NCBI GenBank assembly: GCA_948470475.1
Contig: OX419342.1
Coordinates: 1,562,201 to 1,626,200, forward strand
Direction of reading: 5' to 3'
Source of the DNA: Galaxea fascicularis
Taxonomy: Eukaryota; Cnidaria; Anthozoa; Scleractinia; Euphylliidae
Length of the DNA stretch: 64,000 nt
Shown here: positions 23,054 to 35,300 of the stretch, piece after piece
Layout: each line of letters starts with the position of its first letter
How positions within the stretch are numbered: position 1 is the stretch's first letter
Translations under genes and position numbers: made by a program
The notes under the pieces: generated by a model
What the model was told of the DNA's origin: nothing
Databases searched by the model: none
The model's input: the letters and a program-made list of their open reading frames with translations, nothing else

Positions 23054-24313
23054 GTGAGACATTGATTATCATAGAAATAGCTGTCACTAAGTCTATATTC
23101 AGCATATCTGGTAGTTAGGTCTCCTCCCACCAACTTGCCTGGCTGATGTTGAAGCAGGAGGGAAGTAGGGAAGCTTAGGAAAGCTAGTAAGGGGGGGGTA
23201 TAGGAAAAAGGCGAACCCTCGTGCTCGCGCGCGCTCTCCTGACTACTTTCTCACTGGCTACCTTTCATGTCTCGCTAGCCTTCGTAGTAAGCGTCACTGT
23301 TCGAACCCATTTACTGTTTACCGCATTCTGACCGCACGAAAATTGAGCGGAGAGAGGAAAAACAGGACGATGCCCCCCCCCCCCACCCCTTCCCCGTTCC
23401 TTTTTGTTTGCTCTCGCCCAAACTTTCACGCGGCCACTATTCTTTCCAACGGAGGCTTTGTTGACATAAGCCTTTATAATTATATATAAGAGCTAAGCAT
23501 TGCGGAAGTAAGTAAATAAGCAAGCAATCAGTTTATTTATCCACCGTAAAAATTGATAAGAACAACAACTGACAACAACAATTTATTGAGGTACTTCCAC
23601 AAAGTTAAATGGCATTACCTAAAATAGATTAATAAATAAAAATAAAAAGCGTTCCAGACAGACAGTTAAAAAGAAACCCACTGATTACCCCATGGTATGG
23701 GAGATAGAGGCAACGGGGCGACTCGCTTCAAGGACAGTTTATCCTTATACCCTGACGGGGAAGGGGTACGGGCATTATTAAATAACGAATTGAAATTAAT
23801 TCAGCTTGTCTGGCTGCCTTGGAGTCCACATGAATGTTTTCGTGTAGAAAAATCGAACCTCTAGTTATGCAGCGTCTGCTTCCGGCTTTTCAATCTTCTG
23901 GAACCGGCTTTAATTAGAGATAACTTTGCAACGGGAAATACGTTTGATCTTAGTCATGAGATTAATTTTCCACTTGAACACTCTCGTAGAAAGGCACATA
24001 CTTAAAATGCAAATGGGCAATGCGTCGCCATGACAAAACAACACGTACCACCCGCACGCGATCTTTTTTTTTTTTGCAACAAAACTGTCTCAAATTCTGG
24101 CGAGGTAAATATTTGAATACCAACTCGAGAGCAAAGGGCATTTTTAAGTGACCTCGAGGGAATATCGCCCAGTCAGTCCACTGCGAGGAAGTTAATATTT
24201 TACGGAGTTGAGATCGAGTTTTTGTGCGTTTTGCACTGACAAATTCGTATGTCGTGAGCTTTTCTGGAAGCCATTGTTATCGGAGTTTTGTCATCCAGCT
24301 TTAAGGAGTCACC

Positions 24314-24409
24314 ATGCATAGCTGTTTCCCTGGGAAAAAGATGCCCTCGTGCAACAAAACCGTTGAGAAGAGGTTTGAAAAGGAGAAAGAAGAGGATTAC
24401 TATCAAAGG
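24314..24409 (+). CDS. Candidate first exon (1b) of the Hemingway-annexin gene
   Basis: ATG in a good context (CACC ATG) opens 32 codons starting MHSCFPGKK and ending EKEEDYYQR at a strong GTACGT donor, phase 0. It is clearly related to exon 1c at its 3' end. Confidence 0.6.
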
Positions 24410-24944
24410 GTACGTTAAATATAAGGGAATAACCTTGCACGCCGTGAAATATCGTATCTCGCGTGATTCTAAACTGGCTTATTTACCAAGGTTCTGAATA
24501 TTTCTGTGCGATAAGATTTTTATCAGTAATATAGATATCTGATTATGGATAAATACAAACAATCAAGAGATTAAGGCACGTTATTTTGAGGAAATTTTGT
24601 TCATTACGTATTCCATTAAATATGACAATCGTGCAGCCTTGTGTATTTTCGATTAACAGGCTAACCGATTAGTTTCTCGTTAGTATAGACTAAGACACTG
24701 ATCAACTGTCAACGGTGAAGACACTCGGTGAAACTCGTCAATACTAGTTTCTTTTTCACGCCATCTGGGACAAAAGACCACATTGAGCCAATAGATGATG
24801 TTCCTTGGCCGTTTCTGAACAGGAACTTCAAAAGTTCATCACAGCAACATTAAGTATGCGTATACTCGTCGATAAATTAATCAAGACTGCACGAGTGGTT
24901 TACTTATTCTAATCTTTACGTAAAATCTCTTGAATACGTAAAGG

Positions 24945-25098
24945 AAATCGCACGACCTCGAGTACAATTCGGGATTAATAGGTACGAGTGATTTTGAAAG
25001 TTCTCTCTCAAAATTGCACGAGGCGAGTGCAATTTGAGAACTTTCAAAATCACGAGTATCTATTAATCCCGAATTGTACGAGAAGGTCGTGCGATTTT
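24945..25098. mobile_element. Palindromic MITE between candidate first exons
   Basis: The halves are complementary: AAATCGCACGACCTCGAGTA and ATTAATAGGTACGAGTGATT on the left have matching complements on the right, around a short loop near 25010. Non-coding. Confidence 0.8.
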
Positions 25099-26316
25099 TT
25101 ATTTACGGTACGTTCAACAAAATTACGAACTTACGCGCCGTTGACATGGAAACTTTGGGATTAATTGTACTGCTTTCGACCAATCAGAATTGAGTGATTT
25201 TATTGAGTGTGCTATAAAGCTTTAAATAGTTGTCAGAAGTAAAGCATACAATCATGCAATCGGCGGAGAGTTCCGCTGAAGCTCTTTTAAACTTTCAAGA
25301 GATTTCGCATAGGTTTTATTAGGCTCTTGTTTAGAAGAAATTAGATTGTGTAAAATGGTCTACTCAGTGCGCGAAAAAGGTCCATTTTAAGACCAAACCA
25401 CATTTTATTTGTTACCTGTGTCTGCACCAACTTGGGGAAACCAGTCGACCGGATATTTTGTGTAGCTCAATGCGTCTGATACGGAAATCTTGTAAAAGCG
25501 GTCACTAATGAATCACTTAAGGTTGTTTTCAAATGATTTCGTCGATCGATGATTGATCAATGAACGTAGCATTTCAGTTAGGGTTACAAGATTAAAAGCC
25601 AGGTCTGTCAATCACACCTTATCCTAGGCACATCTCTCATGTTTCACCACAATTCTCCATCGTCCAGTAAGAACGGACTTCAAACTTACTGGTTTACGCA
25701 GGCTGTGTCCGCGGATTCCATTTTTTTCCCTACATACTAATTCATAGATCTTTCTAAAATGGCGGAAGTTCCATGGAAAATGCTTATGAAGAATAAAAAG
25801 GTCAATGAATTTTTGTAGTGTTAAGGACAAAATCGTAAAAGAATTTCCCTGAAATATCTGAGCCAGTTTTAATCCCGAAGCGTTTTAGTATGCTTAGAGG
25901 AGTAGTTTCAGATGAAAAGTTACTTCATCTTAATTTTGTACATGACGACCGGAAAAGATAGCGTGACTCCAAGGAAACGAATGCGTGACTAGTAAGTTCC
26001 CAGTCTTAACCGAGTTGCTAAGTTGTATGTTCTGTTTCCCTCGAGACGAAACCGATCGCCATGAGGTCAGCCCACAATTTGAATAACAAAGCTTATTTCT
26101 GGTCGTCGCTAAAGCAAATCGTAGGGCTGACCCAAAAGGCAGTGTTCTTGTCATTTTGTTTTTCAATCGTGTGAAAGATTACACGCCGAAATCAAGGCAT
26201 TCAAATCAAAAAGCTAAACCCTGAGCTACATTGCAACATCTGTTTCAGCATCGAAGTGCAAATGTGTGGTAAATATTTATCCAGAAATATAAACACTTAG
26301 AGAGCAAACAGTTAAT

Positions 26317-29300
26317 ATGAGTGCGGAATTTCGACGCAATCCCGTTGATCGACGATTGAGAAGGCGACAGACCGAAGATTATCATCAAAGGGTAGGCTTA
26401 TTTAACGTTATAAAATCTGGTTTGGAATTCATTACGATTCTAATTTTTGCTAATTTTAATATCGACGTACTTTGTATCAGAAATGCTTACGTGGTTTCAC
26501 TCAGTTTCCAAAGCGTGCATCAGCTGTTAGTTAACTTGAAATAACGTGGTTTGAACTCTCGGCAAACGTGTCGTGATGCGATCAATATAGGACTCGCACG
26601 TAATCATATCGATCATACATTATCAAGGAAAGCCGGCGACAAATCAGAAATGTAAAACAATGACAGTTGAACGTAACGATGTGCGTCAATGTACATTAAA
26701 TGTACCATTCGCTTCCTTCTTTCTGCTGACTTTCCTGTGATTTTATTTCATTTACTGGGTTTCTTTGCTGTGTGTCGGCCGAAATATATAAACTTCAAAT
26801 CTGTGATGAAAGCTGAAATATTCACCTTGTGTAAACAGATTATTCCCAAGGGAAATCAGACCTGAAATTGACTTCACGAGATTCTTTGACCTAATTTTAT
26901 CGATATTTACATAAACTAAAGTTTACGAAAGGCAATACATGGCAACGGAAATTGAAAAGACAGCATGTTTTTTTGTCCTATTTTCTAGCTGCAAAATGTC
27001 AAGCCTTTTCTTGATATAACTCCTCCAAGAGAACATCACCACCTCCAACTATCTGTCAAGAAAATCCAGGTGAGAAACTTCATTCCAAATCACGGTTTAT
27101 TTGAAACAGTTCCGTCTTTCTTCATATTGTTTTATCCTCTCATTCTATTTACTCGATTTCCACTGGTTTGATGTGTAGATGCAGCAAGAAAGACAAGCAG
27201 CAATTGATAGACAGAATCAAGTGATTCTTTCAGCACTTATGAAAATCAAACAGTCTCCTGCAAGAGTGGACAACTGGAATAAAGATTGGAAACCAAGGTT
27301 TTTACTGATGTATTCTAAGTTATTTCAGCTGTTCTCTCATCATGGTATGCCTTTTGGTGTACTGGCTGAAAGGCTACTGACTGTCCTATTAAATGGTGAA
27401 TTCCAGGTTGAGTGGCTGACTAACTGAATGACTTACTTGTTGTGTGGTGGACCGACTGATTGCCAGTCTGATTGATACACTCACTGATTGGATAAATGCC
27501 TTTCTACATGTAACTGACTGACTGTCTGTCTGACTGACAGACTGCCTGCCTGCCTGCCTCACTGACTGACTGACTGACTGAAAAACCAGATGGACTGACT
27601 GATAGACCAGTCCTACACACTGACCGTAACTGGCTGAGTTACAGATGGACAGCTTGTCTGACTCATTGACTCATTGACTGACCAAGTAAGTAAACACTGA
27701 ATGAAGGTAAATGGCTGACAGATTGACAAGGTTGACTGTCTGACTGTCAGCTTGGCAGGATCACTGATAACAGACTCATCTTCCTGAACTTCAACAGACA
27801 TTCCTAGTCAACTGTAGGAATTACAGTGAAAGGCATATTGGCAATGAAAAGCACAGTGTTTTCCTTTTTAAAACCTCTGTTTGTTAAATTTTAGTGATGA
27901 TAGGCTGAAAAGCTTCCGGGACAGAAAACAGAGAAGAATAAAGCTAGAAAATGAGGTATAATCTACTACTCTGCAATTGGGTCTTTGGATACAGAACAGC
28001 TTTCATAAACTAACCGCATACACAGTGTTGTATCTAGGGTTTATAATAATTTTTCAATTCAAACAAAGGATCTGATGGCATGATAGCCACTACAGCGGTT
28101 GTACAATTGTAATGGGAGTTGGCTAACTCAATCCAGTGAATAACCTGACTTTGGTGATTGGATGACATTCACTTTTGTCGAAATATTTTTGCTATTAAAA
28201 TAGCAATAGTACAAATTGGTGCCCTTGGGGCCCAACGGCACTAATGCGCTTGCGCTTTTGTTTTATTTGAATTCGTCGAAAACTTCCGCGTTTAGGTTCT
28301 CGTAGACAGCGTGCAGACGTTTCCGGTTTTGCACTCAAAAGAAGTAGGAGACGTCTGCACGCAAGCTAGGTTCCCGTGTCGCACTCGCAAATCAAATGGT
28401 TTAACTCAGTTTTTTCGTAGAGTCTAGATCCGAGTAGAAGTATTTGGAATAACCGAGAAATCATCAATGATTCATGAGACCCCTCGCTGTTTAAGTTGAT
28501 TTGTAGTGAGCCATAAGTTTGTTTCTTGCAGATGTCTCGGGTCCTTGCTGTAGCTGATTGCTTAATTAATCTCTGTTTGTTGGTCTTTCATTCCGCAGAA
28601 ACAACGCGAACGACTGAAAAACATTCAGCCATATTATGACGTGGACGAATGGGTAAGAATTTCTTTTGGCCAAGCGATATAGATTATGTGGTCTTTGACT
28701 GAATTTAATGATAATGAATTATAATCATCATCATATATGTATTAGAGTTTTTTGGAACATACTTCAGTCTTCTACATTGGAAGCCCTCGCGCTCTGTAGT
28801 CTGTTCTGGTTTGAACTGAAGTAATGAGATGACTCAGTGTTAAGTCATTATAGCTTAAAACTGTATCGCACACGGGCACCAATGAACTAATCAGAGATGC
28901 TGGGTTCCTCCACAAAATGTACCGAAATAAACGATTTATGAAATAACACTTATGATTCGAGAGTAAACGCGGTTTTCATCCCTCTCTAGGTTTAACTGAG
29001 TATCGGTATAGGTGGTTTTCACGTTACGTAATCGCCGTCATGCTGATGGACGGTAAACAATACATCTCTCATTAGCTCGTTTTGTTCGTCCACCAGCATT
29101 TGTACATTTCACCATTGTTATCTGTGTCTCTAGAGATTGGCTGCAAACCACCTATGTGGGTTTCTGGTACGATATCGGCCATGACTCTTCCGAATGGAAC
29201 AACTAACCTTTGCAAGCAAGTGCCGCCCAGTATAAAAATAAAAATGTTTTGAACACCCTTTCCTTTTTGCTAGGAAAAAGATTACAAAAAGCACCAGTAC

Positions 29301-32300
29301 TACTTGTGGATGTTGGACGGAGGAACAAAAGATTACGACGAATTCGAAGATGAGGACGAGGAGAAGGTAAAGAAAAGTTCGTGTAACGAATTGGTTCATT
29401 GACTGATAAAAATAATGACAAAAGCCAGGCCATCTCAACAATTTGGAATTTTAAAAACCCAAAATTATTGGTTTAATTCAACGGTTTTTAGCAGCTCATT
29501 GCTCATGACTACCTCAAACTATTTAAGCGGTCAGTATAAATTTAAATTCTTAGAAAATTCACAAAAACTTATTATAGTATGTTCTCCCTTTGCCAAAATC
29601 ACGTGATCCTTTTCCTCTTGGTGTATATACTAAGATGATGCATTTTATAATGTGTGGGAAAAAATAGTTCGTTTAAATTTCAGTACAGTACAGTGGAGGC
29701 CCAAAAGCTCACAATTGCTCATTAGACTAGCACCTTTAAATTATGTTCGTGTCCGTATGAAATGATTTAATCAATCGAGGTTAGCATTATATTTCCGAAC
29801 TTTAAAGCCTCTTCCCAAAACTTCCGCAGTCGTTCTTTTGCATAATTTTTTTTCATTTTCGATTGATCAAGAATATGGTTGCAGACAAACTATGAGGGAA
29901 CATTTATTCTTTGTCCAGAGTAAATCTTGAATGTCATTGTGTGGAGAACGTTCAGTTTTTCTGACAAAATATTACTCTTCGAATTTCTTAGGAAGACGAC
30001 AGTGAAGAGGAAACACTTCCTTCTGTGGTAAGTTTAAGATAAAACTAGGAGAAAATATGAAGGCGATCGTACGCAATTGTTTTTTCAGTCTACTTCTGGT
30101 AACAGAATGAGTGGAATCAATTTTTTTGGTGGGGGTGGGGGTGGGGGTGGGGAAGGTTTTGGTTGGAAAATCATGCGCGGCCCGCCAAGTCACTGATATG
30201 TCATGCACTTCCCAAAATGTCTTTAACTTAATGAACAGCACCACAAGGAAGGGCCCCTATAATGTATTCATTTATTTCACTAGTTAAGGAACCACTTGAG
30301 ACATTGCAATAATAGGGAGTTTAAGAAACGAGGACGGCGGCGGCAACGAGAACGTTATTTAAGAATAGGTGGTTTGCAGCCAATCTCTTGAGACAGAGAT
30401 AACAATGGTCAAATGTACAAATGCTGGTGGACGAACAAAACGAATGAATGAGAGATCTATTGTTTACCGTCCACCAGCATGGCGGCGATGACGTAACGTG
30501 AAAATCACCTATACAACTTCTCGTTTTTGTAACTCTTTCGCCACCATTCCAATTTGTTTAACTTGGAAAATGGTGGAGAACTCTCCAGGAACCAAGTTAC
30601 TATGAACGACGTCAAAGTAAGGAAAAATAAGGAAAATTTTGCCGTCATACTCTCACGTTCTCGAGAAAACCTAAAATTTGGTCCTTTTACGTTGTTGTTT
30701 TACGGAGGACGGCAAGGAAATGTACCAAAATGTAAAACGCACATGCAGAGCGATTGTTTTTTATCATTAAGCCTATTGTTTAGTGGCGTTCTCATTGCCG
30801 TCGCCCTCCTCGTCGTTCTCCCTAATGGGCAACATATGATGAAAGTACCACGTGCTCACTAGCTTTCTTTTGAGGGGTCTTGATCACTGACTCACTCGAA
30901 AAGCTTTACTGGCTCTATACAGCGCAATAAACAGTAGTTCAGTCAAGAACTCCTCAATAGCTTCTAACTGAATGTTCTTTATTAACGATTTCGTGCACGG
31001 AGTTGAAAATAGAAACTACGTTTTACAACATCATATTGCAGACAACACCACAGGAAAGCAAGTTTTGGATTTCATTTGAATTGTCCTTCTTGAAAGTTTA
31101 AAGTTAAGCCCCGATTGATGACACCAATGTGTTTTTTTAATACTTTGAAAATGAGAGTTTCTTACAATCTAATTACTTGTTTGGTGCTTCGGAAAAGCTG
31201 ATAATCATTTGTTTTATTCTAGGAAAGCCCGGAGCCTGTAGTCAAAAAGAAAAAAGAGGAAACCATGAAACTGCCGCCAATTGACGGCAAAAAGAAGAAA
31301 GACGGTGGTAAAAAGAAAGATGATTACCCTGAACATGGTGTTATCATGGATGCTGAAGACATCAACAAAGCTATAGAAGGTAACAAGAGACTCAATTCGC
31401 TCATTTTGTCGCTCGGCATTTCTAACCGGTGTTATAGAACAATAATGATACTCCTCCCTGTACGCTTTTCAGCTGAGACTGCTTGTCTTCAGTTGATTTC
31501 GGCGAGGAACTGAAAGCTCTTTATGATTTATTTCTTTCCTTCTCTTTTTAATGGCAATCGCAACATCAAGAGGGTTTTATAACTAAGGTGACGATTCTAT
31601 AACTAAACCAGTCGCTGAGTTTTTTCTTTCAATATCCGTAGAAAACGACAAAGAGAAGATTCTTGAAATCCTTGGAAGAGTTTCTGAAAAGAAGAAGTTG
31701 GATAAATTAAAAGCGAAGTACAAAGAACTTTACGACAAGGTAATGATCGGCAAGATAGCTCGTTTAAAAACACGCTTAAACGTAGAATTTGATGTAAATA
31801 GCTTGGTACATTTATTTTTTAATTAGGATATTCCAAATTTTAATTGTTTTAAATTTTTATCTATTTTTAAATAGCGTTTTTTAACTTTTTAAATACACGA
31901 CCACATCAGCTCCACTGTAATTTTTATCGTGTTTAAATAAATGTTGTTGTTGTTGTTGATCTGTTGGAATGCAAGCGCATGCTTGTTTGTTCGTTTGAAG
32001 TTCTGTTTAAATCCCACTACAAACATCCATCCCTCCATCTTTCCGTCTGTTCCTCGATTTTCCTTTCTTCGTTCCTTTCTCCTTTCTCTTATTCACCTTT
32101 TCTCCGACTTCAGGATTTAATGGAGGAAGTCAAACCTAAACTCGACGAAGGCGTGCAAGAGGCTTTAGATTCCCTCGGCTCTGGGGCCGAAGAGGACGCT
32201 AAAAAACTTTACGAAGCGATGAAGGTAAGGCTGTCTTTGCGACTTCAGTGAAGCGTTCTTGTCTTGCCAACACCCTTTATTAGACACGGTCTGACAGTCC

Positions 32301-35300
32301 TACACATCTGTCTGTACTTTTTTTACAGGGGCTGGGTACTGATGAAGACATCTTGATAGAAATTTTGTGCACAAGAACAAACGCGGTAAGTTTGCTCATT
32401 TATCTTTTCAGTCAACGGTAGGTGTAGGCATCTGTTGGCAAAAAGGTCGTTGAAAAGTATAGTAGTTTATTAACAAATGTGTCTTCTCTTCTCAGGAGCT
32501 AAAAGATATTCGGGCAGCCTATAACAAAAGTAAGATTTGTTTTTACTGTTCACAAGCTATTCTGATTTCTGAGTGAAGAGTGATCAAAGTATTCGTTTCA
32601 ATATGCATCAATTTTTTTTTTTGAAAGTTTAACATTTTGTTTACTCTTTGTTTACTCTTCTACAATATCTTAATTTCTTGACTTAATCTATTAGATTTAT
32701 TCAGATTTATTCATTCATTACTATGACATTACAAAGTAAACGAAATGAAATAAATAGCCACCCGAATGTAGCAAAGCTAATCGAGTCGGGTGGTTTCAGA
32801 TAATATTAAAATACAACAAGAAAGTTGGAAATGAAAATTACAAAGAAATTACAATATTATTAATTTTGAAAAGTGAAATCGATTCAAACAAATATATGAT
32901 TACAAGTAACAACGACGCAAATAAAATAAGTTAAAGTACGTATAGTTTACAGGAATTTCAGTATTAATGTAAATAAATAAATATGGAAGGTGCTATTTTA
33001 GTTCCATAAATCCAGCAGTCATTCCAGCAACAATGTTTTTTTTAGAGTCATACTTGTTTTCATTATTGAGTAATTTTAACAAAAGTGCATGGACGTTTTT
33101 GTTAAAAGACCTTTTAGGCAAGGAGCGCAAGCTACGTGGAAAATTATTCCAAACTTTAGGCCCAAGTCTTGAAAATGAAGAAAGTTGTTGATTAAGCCTT
33201 GATTTGTTGACATGATAATTACCAGCATTAGAAAATCTTGTATTATATGAGTGGATTTCCTGAGATTGAGTAAAGAGATTGATATTTTAGAAGGTGTAAT
33301 GCCAGATGATACATCATGCATTTGGGCAGCCACAGTTTTAAGGTACAACATATTAACCGGTAAAATATTTGCAGAAATAAATAGCGGTATAGTATGAGCT
33401 CTGTATTCCAATCATTTAATTTCCACGAAGAGACAATTTTGGGCGTACAGTTTTCTCAATTTTCATTCTGTTTTTGCTAGAATATGACAGCTCACTGGAG
33501 TCAGACCTCAAAGGAGACACAAGCGGTGACTTAGAGGCATTACTAGTGGAGTTAAGCAAGGTATAGAACCAATTCAAGGATTCAGGATTAATCAGAAAAA
33601 CTGACAGCTGCTTCATGCGTTAGTTACAAGTCAAAAAGACGTTTTCCACCAACGAATTCCAATGAACGATGTTTTATATGTGTAGGGTCAAAGAGATGAA
33701 TCTACAGAAGTTGACAAGGAGCTTGCCAAGACGGACGCCAAGGATCTTATGAAGGTAAACATATTTAGGTTACCAGTTACAGTTATTTAAATTCATAAGT
33801 AAGCTTATTATATTAGCCCTTTAGCTTTTCATGACTCTCAAATTTGCTTTCATTAGAGAACCTTTTCGCTCAAATTCTAGGCGGGTGTGGCCAGCTGGGG
33901 GACTGACGAAGGCAAGTTCATTCATATATTCACTCAGAGAAGCAAACCGCAGCTTGGTGCGACATTTCCAGAATACAAAAAAGTGAGTGCATGTGGCCTA
34001 CAGAGTAAATGTTGAGGCCGGTTGCCCGGTAATACTAATGAGCATTTAAATATAGAAATATAGAAATTTGTTACAGACGATGATGTTTTAAGGCTTACTT
34101 TCCTGTCCTGCTCAAATTTTGCAGCTGACCAAAAAAGATATCGCAGACTCAATTGACAGTGAGATGGACGGAGACCTTCAAAAAGCGTTTTTAACCTTAG
34201 GTAAATACTACACATGATTCTTCAATGTGTGCATGCATAGGTGGGGTAGATTTCTGGCTTGATGTAAATAAGGTAAGGTACTGACGGCTTTGAGCCACTA
34301 CGTTAGCGCCCCCCCCTCCCCCTAAGGGGTATGGTTAATATGTAAATATGCGTATAGATTTTAGCTATTTCTTCCTGGAGATTTTAGAGGCCGCGAATAC
34401 TTAAAACGAATACTGGATTTCTAGAGCCGGGAAGCAAACGTGGTGGGCGTTAGCACTGCATCCCGAAAACAGGTGCACCTGAATCGAGTTTCGTGCACGC
34501 CCACGCCATGCGGGATTAGCTAGCCCCCCCCCCCCCACCCCAAAAAAAAAAAAAGCGAATATCGTCGCCCCCTCTTCCCATACAATATGCAAATTTTCAG
34601 TAATACGTCGTCAAACTTTAATACGTGGCAAAACTCGCCTTTGAACAATGAATGTAACTTTGTTATTTTGTCAGTTAAATGCGTACGTGATCCAACGGGC
34701 TTCCACTCAGACAAACTCCATGAAGCTCTTCAAGATGGTGACACGAAAACTGTGGCTCGAATTATTCTTAACAAGAATAAGGTAAATTATATGAATCAAC
34801 CTTTGTGTATTACATAACCTTCCTTTTTCTGTTCCAGCATGAGAATCTGACGAGTCTTGTGTTTACCGCTAATTTTAAGATACATTTCATTTTCATTTGC
34901 AGGCAAAACCAAATATTGTTTAAAACGATTTCAACAAGACCCTTGAAGCACATCAGGGTATTCTAAGAACAGTGCAAAGCATTACTCCGCTGACTACTTA
35001 TCTCTGTTTTCGTAGGCGCAGCTGAATGAGTTGGTTACAGCGTACAAAAAAGCTCATAAAACAGAACTCGCAGATGAAATTGAGAAGAAATGCAGCGGGG
35101 ATTTGAAAACGCTTATGCTTTCAAAGTTAGGCAAGAAAGGTAACAACCACGAGATCAATAAACATTGTGCAACGATTCAGGTCAACTTCTTTCTTTAAAT
35201 TGACAGCACCAAACGTTTTTTTTTTTAAGGCAAAGAGAAGGAAATACCAAAGAAACAGCAGAAGGTACTTGACAATGAATTGTATACAGGTTATTGTAAT

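Larger units (their letters stand above)
26317..31222 (+). other. Annexin giant: exon 1c, Hemingway/CFAP97-like region and acidic region
   Basis: Exons: 26317-26391 (1c, ends TEDYHQR, phase 0), 26989-27069, 27179-27297, 27895-27955, 28599-28652, 29274-29366, 29992-30027. The Hemingway-type signature is spread over 26989-28652: HHLQLSVKKIQ, the helix MQQERQAAIDRQNQVILSAL, RVDNWN, and a basic tail ending KNIQPYYDVDEW. The next two exons are acidic (DEFEDEDEEK, EDDSEEE). Confidence 0.8.
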
